The position numbers were made by a program, and so were the translations under genes. Of a stretch of 64,000 nucleotides of DNA, positions 1 through 8,840 are shown piece by piece. The notes below the pieces were generated by a model that saw only the letters and a list, made by a program, of their open reading frames with translations, did no database searches and was not told the origin of the DNA. Within the stretch, counting starts at the first letter, position 1, and each line of letters starts with the position of its first letter. Source of the stretch: Eopsaltria australis (Eukaryota; Chordata; Aves; Passeriformes; Petroicidae); contig JAVTVJ010000822.1 in NCBI GenBank assembly GCA_034509425.1, forward strand, positions 310,001 to 374,000, in the 5' to 3' direction.

Positions 1-482
1 TGTGGAGCAGGTGTAGGTCCCAGATATGATCAGGCAGATCTCACAAGGATATTAAGGACCCTGTTCAAACCTGCACATTGGATATTTATAACAGATACGA
101 GGCAGGAGATGGGAAATTGAAGTGAAAATAGCAAGGGGCGGATTTTCAGAATAATTTTCAGTAGAGGGCTTGTTTCAACAAATTTGTCCCCAAGGTACTC
201 CTGCTGAGTGTGTTGGGAAAACTGGGAGACACTCAAAGGTGCTGCTCTCAGAGGGTTTGGTTCCTCAAACCACTCAGGGCAGCCAATCTCTGAAAATCTG
301 CCCCAGCAGATACGGAATGACCAATTTTGATAGCAGGTTTTTCTGGTGTTCTGCCATAAGTGGTGAGTAAAGCTCATGGCTACACCAGAGGCTTTTCCTG
401 CTGCTCCCCCCAGCATCTCCTCCCCTTGCAGTGTCTCTGTGATCACTCCCATGTCCCAGCAGCTCTGTTTTCTCTGTCCCAG
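1..482 (+). other. CNTN5: CNTN5 intron, 3' part (upstream end outside window)
   Basis: This is sequence before the first visible contactin exon. It ends in a pyrimidine-rich tract (about 464-480) and a CCCAG acceptor with AG at 481-482. No repeat or second exon was recognised in it. The next exon starts with two bases that complete a split codon, so this intron is phase 1, as expected at a boundary between FNIII domains. Confidence 0.75.
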
Positions 483-598
483 AGCCACAGATGGCCCCGA
501 TGGGAGCCTCGGCGCTGAGCGTGTCGGCCGCGGCCGTGGAGGTGTCCTGGCTTCCCATCCCCTGGAACCGCCACACGGGCAGGGTGCTGGGCTATGAG
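483..598 (+). CDS. CNTN5: CNTN5 exon: first half of FNIII domain 3
   Basis: This coding exon encodes the A, B and start of the C strand of a fibronectin III domain in contactin-5, a GPI-anchored neuronal adhesion protein (known as FAR-2 in chicken). After two bases of a split codon it reads PQMAPMGASALSVSAAAVEV, then SWLPIPWNRHTGRVLGYE. The Trp of the B strand (EVSW) and the GRVLGYE turn are FNIII and contactin hallmarks. It is 116 bp long, enters in phase 1 and leaves in phase 0. The acceptor is TGTCCCAG and the donor GAG|GTGAGG at 599. The exon is much richer in GC and CpG than its surroundings. Its last 18 coding bases and the donor form the first unit of a 20-bp tandem repeat (581-660). 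The contactin family is certain by eye. The choice of member 5 rests mainly on the following exons. Confidence 0.88.
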
Positions 599-660
599 GT
601 GAGGGGCTGGGCCACGGGGTGAGGGGCTGGGCTGTGACTTGAAGGGCTGGGCTATGGGGT
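581..660 (+). repeat. 20-bp minisatellite, 4 units, spanning an exon end and splice donor
   Basis: There are four consecutive 20-mers at 581-600, 601-620, 621-640 and 641-660, all built on GRGGGCTGGGCTATGGGGT. Unit 1 holds the last 18 coding bases of the exon plus the GT of the donor. Units 2 and 4 recreate GGGGTGAGG-type donors (GT at 619-620 and 659-660). Unit 3 has lost the GT (ACTTGAAG). The exact 20-bp register shows the exon end was duplicated into the intron. Confidence 0.9.
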
Positions 661-786
661 GAGGGAATCTGACACCTTGCAGATGTCCCTTTCCTGTCCA
701 GAATCCCGTTGGCCTTCTGGTTCCTCCTCTCAAGTCTCTGATGGTTGCTTCCAACTCAACAGAGTGTGCAGCTCTTCCCCTGACTC

Positions 787-823
787 TCATTAACATCATC
801 CCACCTGAGGATGATGTTAATGA
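787..823. repeat. Perfect 15-bp inverted repeat with 7-bp loop
   Basis: TCATTAACATCATCC at 787-801 is the exact reverse complement of the arm at 809-823. The loop is CACCTGA. A partial third copy (TGATGATGTTAAC) follows at 821-833, so it probably arose from local TGATGATG slippage. No function is assigned. Confidence 0.85.
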
Positions 824-1021
824 TGATGTTAACAGGACCAAAATCAGGAGGGAGGATCTACAGGCCAAAACTGCAGCTCTGTCCCAGCCATTTTTATGCT
901 CAGATTTGGGGACAGGCACACGTGGCACTGCTGGCAGAACAGGGCAGGATAAATGTCCTCCAGTGCTACCCAGAGCTTGTGCTGTGGTGCATGGAAAGGC
1001 TTTTAACTTCTCCCTCATCTT

Positions 1022-1092
1022 GGAATCATAAAATCATTTAGGTTGGAAAAGACCTTTAAGACCATCAGGTCCAACCATTAACTCAAACATTT
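1022..1092 (-). mobile_element. CR1 LINE 3' fragment (antisense)
   Basis: GGTTGGAAAAGACCTTTAAG followed by a CATCAGGTCCAACC-type sequence is the reverse complement of the conserved CR1 3' end. Degenerate ATTCTATG octamers precede it. It abuts an oppositely oriented CR1 piece. Confidence 0.85.
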
Positions 1093-1247
1093 GAAGAGGG
1101 CAGTGATGGACCCCCATCCCTGGAGGGATTTAAAAGCCAGGTGGATGTGACATTTGGGGACAGGGTTTAGTGCTGGCTTTGGCAGTGCTGGGTTAATGGT
1201 TGAAGTCAAAGATCTTTTCCAACTTAAACGATTCTGTGATTTTAGGA
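1093..1247 (+). mobile_element. CR1 LINE 3' fragment (sense)
   Basis: Contains CATCCCTGGAGGGATTTAAA, a TTTGGCAGTGCTGGGTTAATGG-type stretch and TCTTTTCCAACTTAAACGAT before a terminal TTCTGTGATTTTAG. This is an older CR1 3' terminus in sense orientation. It is complementary to the piece at 1022-1092 over about 60 bp. Confidence 0.85.
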
Positions 1248-1869
1248 TTAAGTAATGTCAGATATCATTCCTGGGCATTTTACTTGCACAGTGAAGCAAT
1301 TTTTTTTCCCTTCTTCTTTTTCTTTTTTAATTTGTAGATAAGAGGAAAACAAGTAAAAAATCCTTTAAATTCTGTCCTATCATTGCAATGTACCAAGGAA
1401 GGTAACAAGAGTCATGTACAGTCCACAAACCTTTCTAAATCAATTACTCACTGAAAAAAAACCCAGCTCTAAATAGGTATCACTGAATCAAAACTAGAGC
1501 CAGGACACAAAATAATTAAAAACCTCTGAGATGATTGAGATAAATGTTCTTTTGTATCTTTTAAGGTTTTCTTTCATGGTGTTCAACCATAAAACCTACA
1601 AAGCTTTTATCATTCCCTACCTTATCAAAGGTTTCCTTCTGGACATCTGTAAATTTAAGGATTTCATTTAGGTCCTTAATTGGGATTCAGTCTCTGAAAT
1701 GTTATTGCTTCTCTATAAATATTCATGCCTGGGTTTACATCCTGCTAGATTGGAGTACAAAAAAATCCTCTATTCCTCAAAATCTTCCTTGTCAGCACGT
1801 CTGCTTCCCAGCCAAGCCTCTAATTGCTGGAAAACAATGAATTGCCTGTTCTTTGTTCTCACTTCACAG

Positions 1870-2056
1870 GTCTTATATTGGACAGATGATCCCAAGGAGA
1901 GCACAGCTGGGAAGGTCAGAGTCAGTGGGAACGTGACAGCCAAGAACATCACGGGGCTGAGGGCTAACACGGTGTATTTTGCGACAGTCCGAGCCTACAA
2001 CACCGCGGGGACAGGGCCCTCCAGCACCCCCGTGAATGTCACCACCAAAAAATCCC
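1870..2056 (+). CDS. CNTN5: CNTN5 exon: second half of FNIII domain 3
   Basis: This exon encodes the C' to G strands of FNIII-3. It begins VLYWTDDPKEST and continues SGNVTAKNITGLRANT, then VYFATVRAYNTAGTG, PSSTPVNVTTKKS. The Y-F-x-V-R-A-Y-N-x-A-G-x-G stretch is the canonical FNIII F and G strand motif. NVT, NIT and the later NVT are N-glycosylation sequons. The YWTDD, NITGLRANT and TTKKSPPSQPP wording fits contactin-5 better than contactins 1-4 or 6, judged from memory of the family and not from a search. It is 187 bp long, enters in phase 0 and leaves in phase 1 (one C left for a Pro codon). The acceptor is TTCACAG with AG at 1868-1869, and the donor is GTGAGT at 2057. Confidence 0.95.
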
Positions 2057-2773
2057 GTGAGTATTGGGTTGGGTACAACAAATATCCCAAATTCTCAGCT
2101 GGGACAGGCACATTCCAGCTCACTGAGAGCCATTGCTGCCAAATGCTTCAACAGCGAAGAAAACTGAATCCCAAATTTCATAAATCTGACAGCAAAATTT
2201 GTGACTGGGAAGTTTCCTCTTGTCCCAAATCAGTGTCCACGAGGAATGATTTCTGTTTTCCTTGGAATAGCAGCCCCCTTGCTTTTTAGGGGATTTCAGG
2301 GATGCAGAGTCAATAAGGGAAGGATGTCCCACAGGTCAAACAAGAGATTTTGGGGTGGGGTTTTGTGTTTTGAAAGAAAACTGTTGAATGCACCAAGTAC
2401 AGAGGGGTTTTGAGACCTCTACACTGCATTACAGAGGGCAGCATAAGGGATACATTGATATAAGTGCAATTTAATCATTATTTTTTTAAATTTAATATTA
2501 AAGTAAAGCCCTCTGCTGTTTTGTTTTCCTTGGACTATATTTTCCCAGTAAATTATTAATCAGCCCTTTAGCAGAAAAGGGGAATATTTCTCCCGAGTTT
2601 CACCGATTTTCCCCTTTTCTTTGTGCTGTTCCATGCCATTACTCCACATGCAAGATAGGAACAACTTGTAGAATGAGTTAATTGATTTTTAATTGCTACA
2701 AAACCAGCATGTAATGCAAACAAAACAATCAAAAATAAAGCCAGAGAAGATATTTCTGAAGGGCTCAATCAGG

Positions 2774-2917
2774 ACCCATCCTTGGAAGTGTCCAAGACCA
2801 GGTTGGATGAGATTTGGAGAAACCTGGGATGATGGAAGGTGTCCGTGCCCATGGCAGGAGTGGAATGAAATGAAATTTAAGGGCTATTCCAACCCAAATC
2901 ATTCTATCATTCTATGA
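2774..2917 (+). mobile_element. CR1 LINE 3' fragment (sense)
   Basis: Reads ACCCATCCTTGGAAGTGTCC, then CCATGGCAGGAGTGGAATGA, CTATTCCAACCCAAATCATT and a terminal octamer repeat (ATTCTATC ATTCTATG). It is a 5'-truncated CR1 of the kind common in neoavian genomes. Confidence 0.9.
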
Positions 2918-3552
2918 CTTTTCTCATAGTCCATTTTTTAATGGAAAATAGTTTCATCTCTGGGAATTTTTCCCTCTATTCCTGTGTGCATCAGTATGAA
3001 AGACAAGTTAAAGACATGGCAGTCAAATGACAAAACATGGAAGGAATAAATTTGCTTTTGTTTTACATCGACTTTATCTTCTGTCAAATTCAGGACTGTG
3101 CTAATGGCTCATTTAAAAATTAAAGTCAAAATAACCTTTTTAATATTTAAATATATAGATTAAATTTTCAAGCTCTGTCTGTGGAAGATGCAAGCACTTG
3201 CAGTATGAGAAGAGATAATCTGTCAAGAGAATATAAACAACGTGCATCTGGAGCAGGAGATGGAGCTCCAAAGTAATAGCTTTGTCTTCCTGCTCAGCAT
3301 CCAGGATTCCTGCAGCCTTCTGCTCATCCCGTTATTGCAGGGACTCAGCAAAGCTGAAAGGGCCCTTCTGCCAAAGAGGTGCAATTCTGATTGAAATGTT
3401 CTTCTCTGAGATCGATGTGAGGTCTAAAGTGACATCCTGGTTTAAGTGAAAAGTACTCAGGGAGGTGGAATTGTCCTCAAACGGTGGACATGGTTCCATA
3501 AGGAGCTGTTCTCTTCTGCTTCTTTATTTATATGGCATGAATTTCAATGATT

Positions 3553-3741
3553 TGTTTTCCTCTTCCTCTTCCATTTCCCCTTCCTCTTCTTATTTCCTCT
3601 TCCTCTTCATCTTTCCTCTTTCTCTTCCCCTTCCCCTTCCTTTTCCTCCTCTGTTTCCTTCCCTTTTCCTTTTCCTTTTCCTTTTCCTTTTCTCCTTCCC
3701 CCTCCCCTTTTGCCTTTTTCTCTTCCTCTTCTTTTCCCCTT
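3553..3741. repeat. Polypyrimidine (TCCTCT / CCTTTT) tract
   Basis: About 190 bases on the + strand that are almost only C and T, with TTCCTCT-type repeats and a purer run of CCTTTT hexamers near 3662-3690. Long open frames on both strands here are only the low-complexity translation (Ser/Phe/Leu-rich or Lys/Glu/Arg-rich). Confidence 0.95.
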
Positions 3742-5397
3742 ACAAATACATGCCTACACACACAAAATCTCTCAATATTACATATCAATATTAGGAACAC
3801 TCTCATGGATTATACTCTCATGGAGTTCAATACAGCAACAAAGCCAAGCGTTACCTAAACCATGGCAATAACATCAGCACCTCAATAAACTTAAGCAGAT
3901 ATTTGGGATTTCTATTATTCCTGACAGCATTGATTACAAGGAATTAATTGAGGAAATAATCTGCAAAACGTAGACCTGGAACTGTTTGGTTTTGGTTGCA
4001 GATATTCCTATGGATTTGGGAAAGTGCTGTTACTACTTATTCCTGTTTCTGGATGAAAAAGCCACCGATAATTTCATTTTACAAATCCTCCTGTGGTGTT
4101 TTTTCAGCCCCAAGATCATGAATTAAGATGCCTTTGAGTTTCTATGTCAAAAAGCTTTGGACAAGGCAGTAATTCACCCATTTTTGAGTGATTTCAACCC
4201 TCTTCAGAGTGCACAGCCAGTGAAGTATTTGACATCCTTTGCCTCTTGTGACCATTTTGTTATCCAATTCCTTATATAAAATATTTCCTGAAAGCAACAA
4301 AGAGCTTTCAAGCCATGTTTAAATAAATTTGCAGTTTGATGTACGTGAGAGTGGATAAATGTCTTCATAATGCAATGAATCTCTTCCAACACTGACAATG
4401 TGGCTGATGGAAGGACATCCCAGAATATTCACCTGGGAGCTCCACCAACACCTCACTCTCCACCAGAGGGATGGATTAAACTTCTCCAGCGTCATGAGGC
4501 AGATGGATATGAAACAGCAGGGCCCATCAATTTATTTTATCTCTGTGGGAAATGAAAGGAATTGTCACCAAATCAAATGTTCCTTCCAAGTGACATCCAT
4601 CAATCACCATCATAGAGAGGGGAGAGAAGGATTCCAGAGTTAGACAATTTAAAGTCAGGGCTGGAATGTGTTTTTACACATCTCTCCTCATTTTTGCTTC
4701 TGTTCCAGCCCTTCTTTCCTGTGCCACCACCCAGCAGGGCCCTGAAGGACATGCCATGGAACAGGAGAGGATGTGTTGGCCTAAATCTGAGCTCCAGCTC
4801 AAAGGGAGATCTCCACCCTCACATGTTCACACAGGATTCGATTCCAGGCACTTGTAGGCAAATTTTCAAAGTCCTCACACTTAGGCATGAAAAGCCTTTG
4901 AAAAAGCTGCTCTCGGCCCATTGTGCTGAGAGTTTCTAAAATCCCACAATGTTTCATGGTGGATCACATGGAGACTTTCATGTGCAGCTCTTTGTAACCT
5001 GTCCTGGCTGGTGGAAATCTCGACTTCTGTAGTTTGCTCTCAGTTTTAGCTCTTTCTGAGCTCCAGACAGCAAAACATCCTCCAGGACATGGAAATACAG
5101 AGAGGAACAACATTTTCCTTCCACGAAATCTCTCAAATATAAGTTGAACTGTCAGACACTGTCAGGCTGTGCCTAATTTTGCAAATGAAGTCTCACAGTG
5201 AGAGGTTCTGTGCTATGAATAGCTCTTTGTTCTGACTAATACCAGAGCAATGATGGACTGCAAAAATGGTTTTTTGCTCTTTTAGGCTTGAATCACCCAA
5301 GCATTTGCTGCTTCCATATCAGCAGCTCATTCAGCTACATCATGAAAATTAATATTCAGTTTATCTTGTTATTATCACGATTTTTTTTTTTTTAAAG

Positions 5398-5510
5398 CAC
5401 CAAGTCAACCCCCGGCGAACATCGCCTGGAAGCTGACAAATTCCAAAATCTGTCTGAACTGGGAGCATGTGAAAACAATGGAGAATGAATCAGAGGTGTT
5501 GGGCTACAAA
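5398..5510 (+). CDS. CNTN5: CNTN5 exon: first half of FNIII domain 4
   Basis: This exon encodes the N-terminal half of the last fibronectin III domain. Two bases complete the split Pro codon, then it reads [20 protein letters not shown], then [17 protein letters not shown]. PSQPPxNIxW is the contactin FNIII-4 start. The LNWEHV Trp is the B-strand core residue, and NESEVLGYK is the conserved loop seen across contactins; NES is a sequon. It is 113 bp long, enters in phase 1 and leaves in phase 0. The donor is AAA|GTAAGT. The layout mirrors the preceding domain, with each FNIII encoded by two exons joined at a phase-0 intron after a GYE or GYK. Confidence 0.96.
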
Positions 5511-6259
5511 GTAAGTCATTTCTTTATCTCATTAATCAGATGTTTTGGTTACAATAGAGGTACGAACAGAGATTTAGGGAAGGCAAGTGTTCATTACCTG
5601 GAAAACTGTGATTTTTCTGGATATATTGGGATGGTTGGCTGATGTTTATACAAATATTCGTTCAGAGTAGGAATTCTTTATCCCAAGAGACTGATTTTCT
5701 GTCCCAAACCCTGGATTTCTCTTGTCCCAAATCCTGGATTTCTCTTGTCCCCAATCCTGGATTTCTCTTGTCCCCTTGTATTCTTACTCACCTCAAGTTT
5801 CTTGCTTTCACATCTCCAGGGAAGGAGTTTCACAAATATATAAGAAGTAGAAAACATTCTTTTAAGCATTAAAGGCAGTCATAAACCACATCTAAACATT
5901 CTCACTCTCTGGCAATTCATAAATGTACCTTTAAAAATGAAGATACACAAAGATCTGTGTGAACGAACCAAAAAGTACTCCCATCAATCTAATTTTAAAG
6001 GACATGCAAATTTATTTTAAAGTTTGATTGCAGTGCAAGATTCTTTGATTATCTTGGGGTTCTGCTGTGGCACCCACCCCAAAATCCTGCAGAATTTATT
6101 CCCCTATTTAAAATCACTTTTAACACCCTGCAAGATGCTGAGAGTGCTCGGACACCTTTGGGACACCACAGAATAATCCCTCAGTCCCCCCTCAAAAAAA
6201 TCCATTAAAACCTAAAACTAACTGAAATAGCTCTTGTTTTCCAATCCCTTTCTGCCCAG
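5511..6259 (+). other. CNTN5: CNTN5 intron inside FNIII-4
   Basis: This 749-bp phase-0 intron has donor GTAAGTC and acceptor TCTGCCCAG. It carries a 23-bp tandem repeat (5692-5776). No other element was recognised. Confidence 0.88.
5692..5776. repeat. 23-bp tandem repeat, three units plus a degenerate one
   Basis: CTGGATTTCTCTTGTCCC recurs at 5711, 5734 and 5757 with an exact 23-bp period. A diverged leading unit (CTGATTTTCTGTCCC) starts at 5692. Confidence 0.9.
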
Positions 6260-6428
6260 ATTCTGTACAGGCAGAACAGGCACAGCAAAGCCCATATCCT
6301 GGAGACAAACAACACTTCAGCTGAACTGCTGGTCCCGTTTGAAGAAGATTATCTCATCGAGATAAGAACCGTCAGCGATGGTGGCGATGGCAGCAGCAGT
6401 GAGGAAATTAGGATTCCAAAAATATCCA
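6260..6428 (+). CDS. CNTN5: CNTN5 exon: second half of FNIII domain 4
   Basis: This exon encodes the rest of FNIII-4. It reads [56 protein letters not shown]. The [10 protein letters not shown]...[18 protein letters not shown] block is a conserved contactin C-terminal signature. ETNNTS contains a sequon. It is 169 bp long, enters in phase 0 and leaves in phase 1 with a single A. The acceptor is CTGCCCAG and the donor GTAAGTG at 6429. The following exon completes the Ser codon. No frameshift or stop is seen, so the gene appears intact here. Confidence 0.97.
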
Positions 6429-7174
6429 GTAAGTGAGAGATTTTTTTCCCCCCCTCTGAATGCTGTTGCATAAGAAGAAATCTGTGTCTCGAAGCACAAC
6501 AGATTCCCAGCCTCTCCCTTGCCATAGGTGTCCTCCCTCCTGGTGCTTTTTGGTGCTGGCTCCCATAAACTCATCCCTGACACTCTCACATTCATTAGAG
6601 CAGAAAATATTTTGCTCCACAACTTATTTTTAGTGCAGGTCTCCACTGCCCTGGCCTGCAGAGCTCAGGGAAGGACACAGGAATCAGATTTCTTGGGAAA
6701 GTCAAAGTTCTTCCAATTAATGAGGCCCTAAATCGGCCCTGGAGCTGCTGGTGGGACAGAGGTCTCAGCCCTGTCCCATGGCTGGGGTGGGGTGGCCCAG
6801 GGTGCAGCCCCTGGTCTCAGAAATCACTTATTATTCATGGAAAAGGGAGCATTTTTATATTTATATCATAGTTTGTTTTGCAACGAAATAGTCAGAACCC
6901 TCTTAAAGGGAATATTCACGTGAAGAGTGGGAATCTGATCCAAAACCCAACTCTACAGAATGGCCACTACAACTTAAACAACAAATAAATAGAAATAAAT
7001 AAATAGAAATAAATAGAAATAGAAATAAATAGAAATAGAAATAAATGAATAGAAATAACTTTTGTGGATAAAGTTTCACCTTGAAAAGAGAACAGAGTTT
7101 GTTGTTAAGCTAAAATGCAAAATAAAAACGAATTTTTGACACAGATTTACCTCTGTCTGTTGATATTTTTACAG
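6429..7174 (+). other. CNTN5: Last CNTN5 intron
   Basis: This 746-bp phase-1 intron has donor GTAAGT and acceptor TTTTTACAG. It contains an AAATAG/AAATAAATAG microsatellite at 6980-7057, about 120 bp before the last exon. Confidence 0.9.
6980..7057. repeat. AT-rich microsatellite (AAATA/GAAATA)n
   Basis: Irregular repetition of AAATAAATAGAAATAGAAAT units over about 78 bp. Confidence 0.9.
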
Positions 7175-7308
7175 GTTTAAGCTCTGGAGCAACAAAATTA
7201 CCCCAAAGGATAAACCATAAATTGACATCTGCGATCCTCCTGTTGAGTTCTGTTCTTCTAAACCCTTTTCCTTGCTGGTTCCAGCAATGCTCAGCCCTGG
7301 ACTTTTAA
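7175..7308 (+). CDS. CNTN5: CNTN5 last coding exon: linker and GPI-anchor signal
   Basis: GT completes a Ser codon, then it reads LSSGATKLPQRINHKLTSAI, LLLSSVLLNPFPCWFQQCSA, LDF and stop TAA at 7306-7308. KISSLSS directly continues the contactin-5 C-terminus. The short Ser/Gly/Ala segment (SSGA) offers small residues suitable as a GPI attachment site, followed after a polar spacer by a hydrophobic stretch (LTSAILLLSSVLL). This fits the known anchoring of contactins to the outer leaflet by glycosylphosphatidylinositol. The tail after the hydrophobic core (NPFPCWFQQCSALDF) is longer and more polar than usual for GPI signals. Acceptor is TTTTTACAG with AG at 7173-7174. The tail is poorly conserved in the family, so this exon is called by phase and context more than by homology. 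Confidence 0.87.
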
Positions 7309-7730
7309 AAATAAGAAGTGTAGATTTTATCTTAATTCTTCACCATAACCAACACTCCTGAGAAAAAAAGCAACACTGGGGAGGGGGAGGGAGGTAGAAG
7401 TGGTCTGTGGTTAAGAAAATATTAAGTGTCAATATTCCACGAATTTTTAAAAATAAGCTTGGAAATGAATGGATAAATCAAAGTTCATTAATTAAATGGA
7501 GTGGAGCCAAACCTAATTTGGGTTTGACATGTGGGTGGTCTCAGACTTTTTCCAAGTAGTTGCTGTTGGAATTTTAATGGAATATCAACCTGTGCTAAGC
7601 TGGTGCCATGGAGGGGAGAAGAAATTTAAAATTCTTGTGATGTGGATATTCTTTATCTCATGTTCTTCAATGTAACCTGTTAAAAAACCCCACTTTCAAT
7701 TCAATAAAAGCTATTTGTTTACTTTTTGCC
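7309..7730 (+). other. CNTN5: CNTN5 3' UTR (end estimated)
   Basis: Non-coding sequence from the stop codon to the likely cleavage region after the AATAAA at 7703. It includes a G-rich stretch at 7378-7395. The end point is inferred from the poly(A) signal and not observed. Confidence 0.6.
7703..7708 (+). terminator. Poly(A) signal AATAAA for CNTN5
   Basis: A canonical AATAAA lies 395 bp after the stop, followed within 25-40 bp by the T/GT-rich sequence TTTTTGCCTTGTCTGTATT. This combination makes it the best candidate. Further AATAAA motifs at 7809-7814 and 8038-8043 could be alternative distal sites. Confidence 0.65.
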
Positions 7731-8790
7731 TTGTCTGTATTAGAGGAGGGGTCATAAATGCATTATTTGAAGTGCCCTGTGTTGTTTTCTGCAGAAAAAG
7801 GGGACTTAAATAAAAGGAGAGCTATGGACCAACCCAAAATCCATAGAAAAGTGAATTCCATAGAAAAACTTGCAGTGGCATCAGCAGGCCTTGAACCAGA
7901 GCTGAAAAAGCAGCACCTTTTATATCATCAGATACTTTACATATTCTCAAATCCTTTTGAAAGGACTTTTCCATGCAAAGACTCTTCTGATCAACAAAAC
8001 ATCCAGAGAAGCTGAATATTTTTTGAAGGAAGATTGAAATAAATCTGTCATTGGGCAGGATCAGTTGGGTCTCTCCTGACTCTGTTATTCCTTGAGGTGG
8101 CTTGGAAATGTAGATTCATCTTTGGGCTGGGCGTGCAGGTAAATGAGAAGAACATTGATTTTCATCATCTTAAAATATAAATAAAAGCAGCTAATTAAGC
8201 CCTTCCATCTTCTGAGTCCCCAGAACGACAAATTAAACACTAGAGCTTGGCTTTCAAGTCAGGAGATGCAGCTCAACACTTGAAGTTGGCTCCTGCCAAG
8301 TTGAACTGCTGCTGATAAAAGGTGGTTTTTGCCTGATGTCATCTCTGAGAAATCTTTTCTTCCTTCTCACTTTACTCTGAAGCTTGTTTTCTTTTCTCCC
8401 CTGTCAGATCCGTGTTGTGTCTTCTTTGTAAATGTTTATAACTACAAGATAACCAAATAACCCAAATATTTTTTAAAAGGGGACTGTTGGGATGGGGGTG
8501 AGGATGTGTCAGCACATGAATGAGTGAAAGAAGTTCAGCTGTGCATGGAAATCCTTCAAGGAACAAATTAAACCACATTTGTTATCCATGGGCAGGGGAA
8601 TGGGAATTCACAGAGGAAGCTTCAAAGCTTTGGTACCTCCTCAAGGTCCCTTCCAAGCCAAATCTTTCTCTGATTCTCTGATTTCTCACAGAGCCCATGG
8701 GCTGGGCTGCCAGAAAATGAACTAAAAAATTATAAAATCACTGCAAAACCACATGGTAGAGATTGATGTTCAAGAAAATATCAATTTACA
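7731..8790. other. Intergenic, immediate 3' flank of CNTN5
   Basis: No gene or repeat was recognised. Two additional AATAAA motifs (7809, 8038) could extend the 3' UTR. Open frames are under 90 codons. Confidence 0.6.
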
Positions 8791-8840
8791 GGATCATGGA
8801 ATGGTTTGGGTTGGAAGGGACCTTAAAAATCACTTACAGC
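8791..8840 (-). mobile_element. CR1 3' end fragment (antisense, about 50 bp)
   Basis: GGATCATGGAATGGTTTGGG then TTGGAAGGGACCTTAAAAAT is the reverse complement of the CR1 terminus. Confidence 0.85.

Larger units (their letters stand above)
599..1869 (+). other. CNTN5: CNTN5 intron inside FNIII-3
   Basis: This 1271-bp phase-0 intron has donor GTGAGG and acceptor TTCACAG. It holds the intronic part of the 20-bp tandem repeat (to 660), a perfect 15-bp hairpin (787-823) and two CR1 pieces in opposite orientation (1022-1247). The rest, 1250-1860, is AT-rich with no recognised element. Confidence 0.85.
2057..5397 (+). other. CNTN5: CNTN5 intron between FNIII-3 and FNIII-4
   Basis: This 3341-bp phase-1 intron has donor GTGAGT. 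It contains a sense CR1 3' fragment (2774-2917) and a 190-bp polypyrimidine tract (3553-3741). The remainder (3750-5380) is unremarkable AT-rich DNA. The acceptor is a run of 13 T followed by AAAG, so the base before the AG is A instead of the usual C or T, which makes it a somewhat weak site. Confidence 0.85.

Noticed and set aside
443..1018. 191-codon frame on the - strand
   Set aside because: It is antisense to a certain CNTN5 exon and owes its length to high local GC.
3465..3858. Ser/Phe/Leu-rich frames and Lys/Glu/Arg-rich antisense frame
   Set aside because: Translation of the polypyrimidine tract inside a CNTN5 intron.
4830..4850. GGATTCGATTCC resembling a tRNA T-arm
   Set aside because: No D-arm, anticodon stem or acceptor pairing at the right distance upstream.
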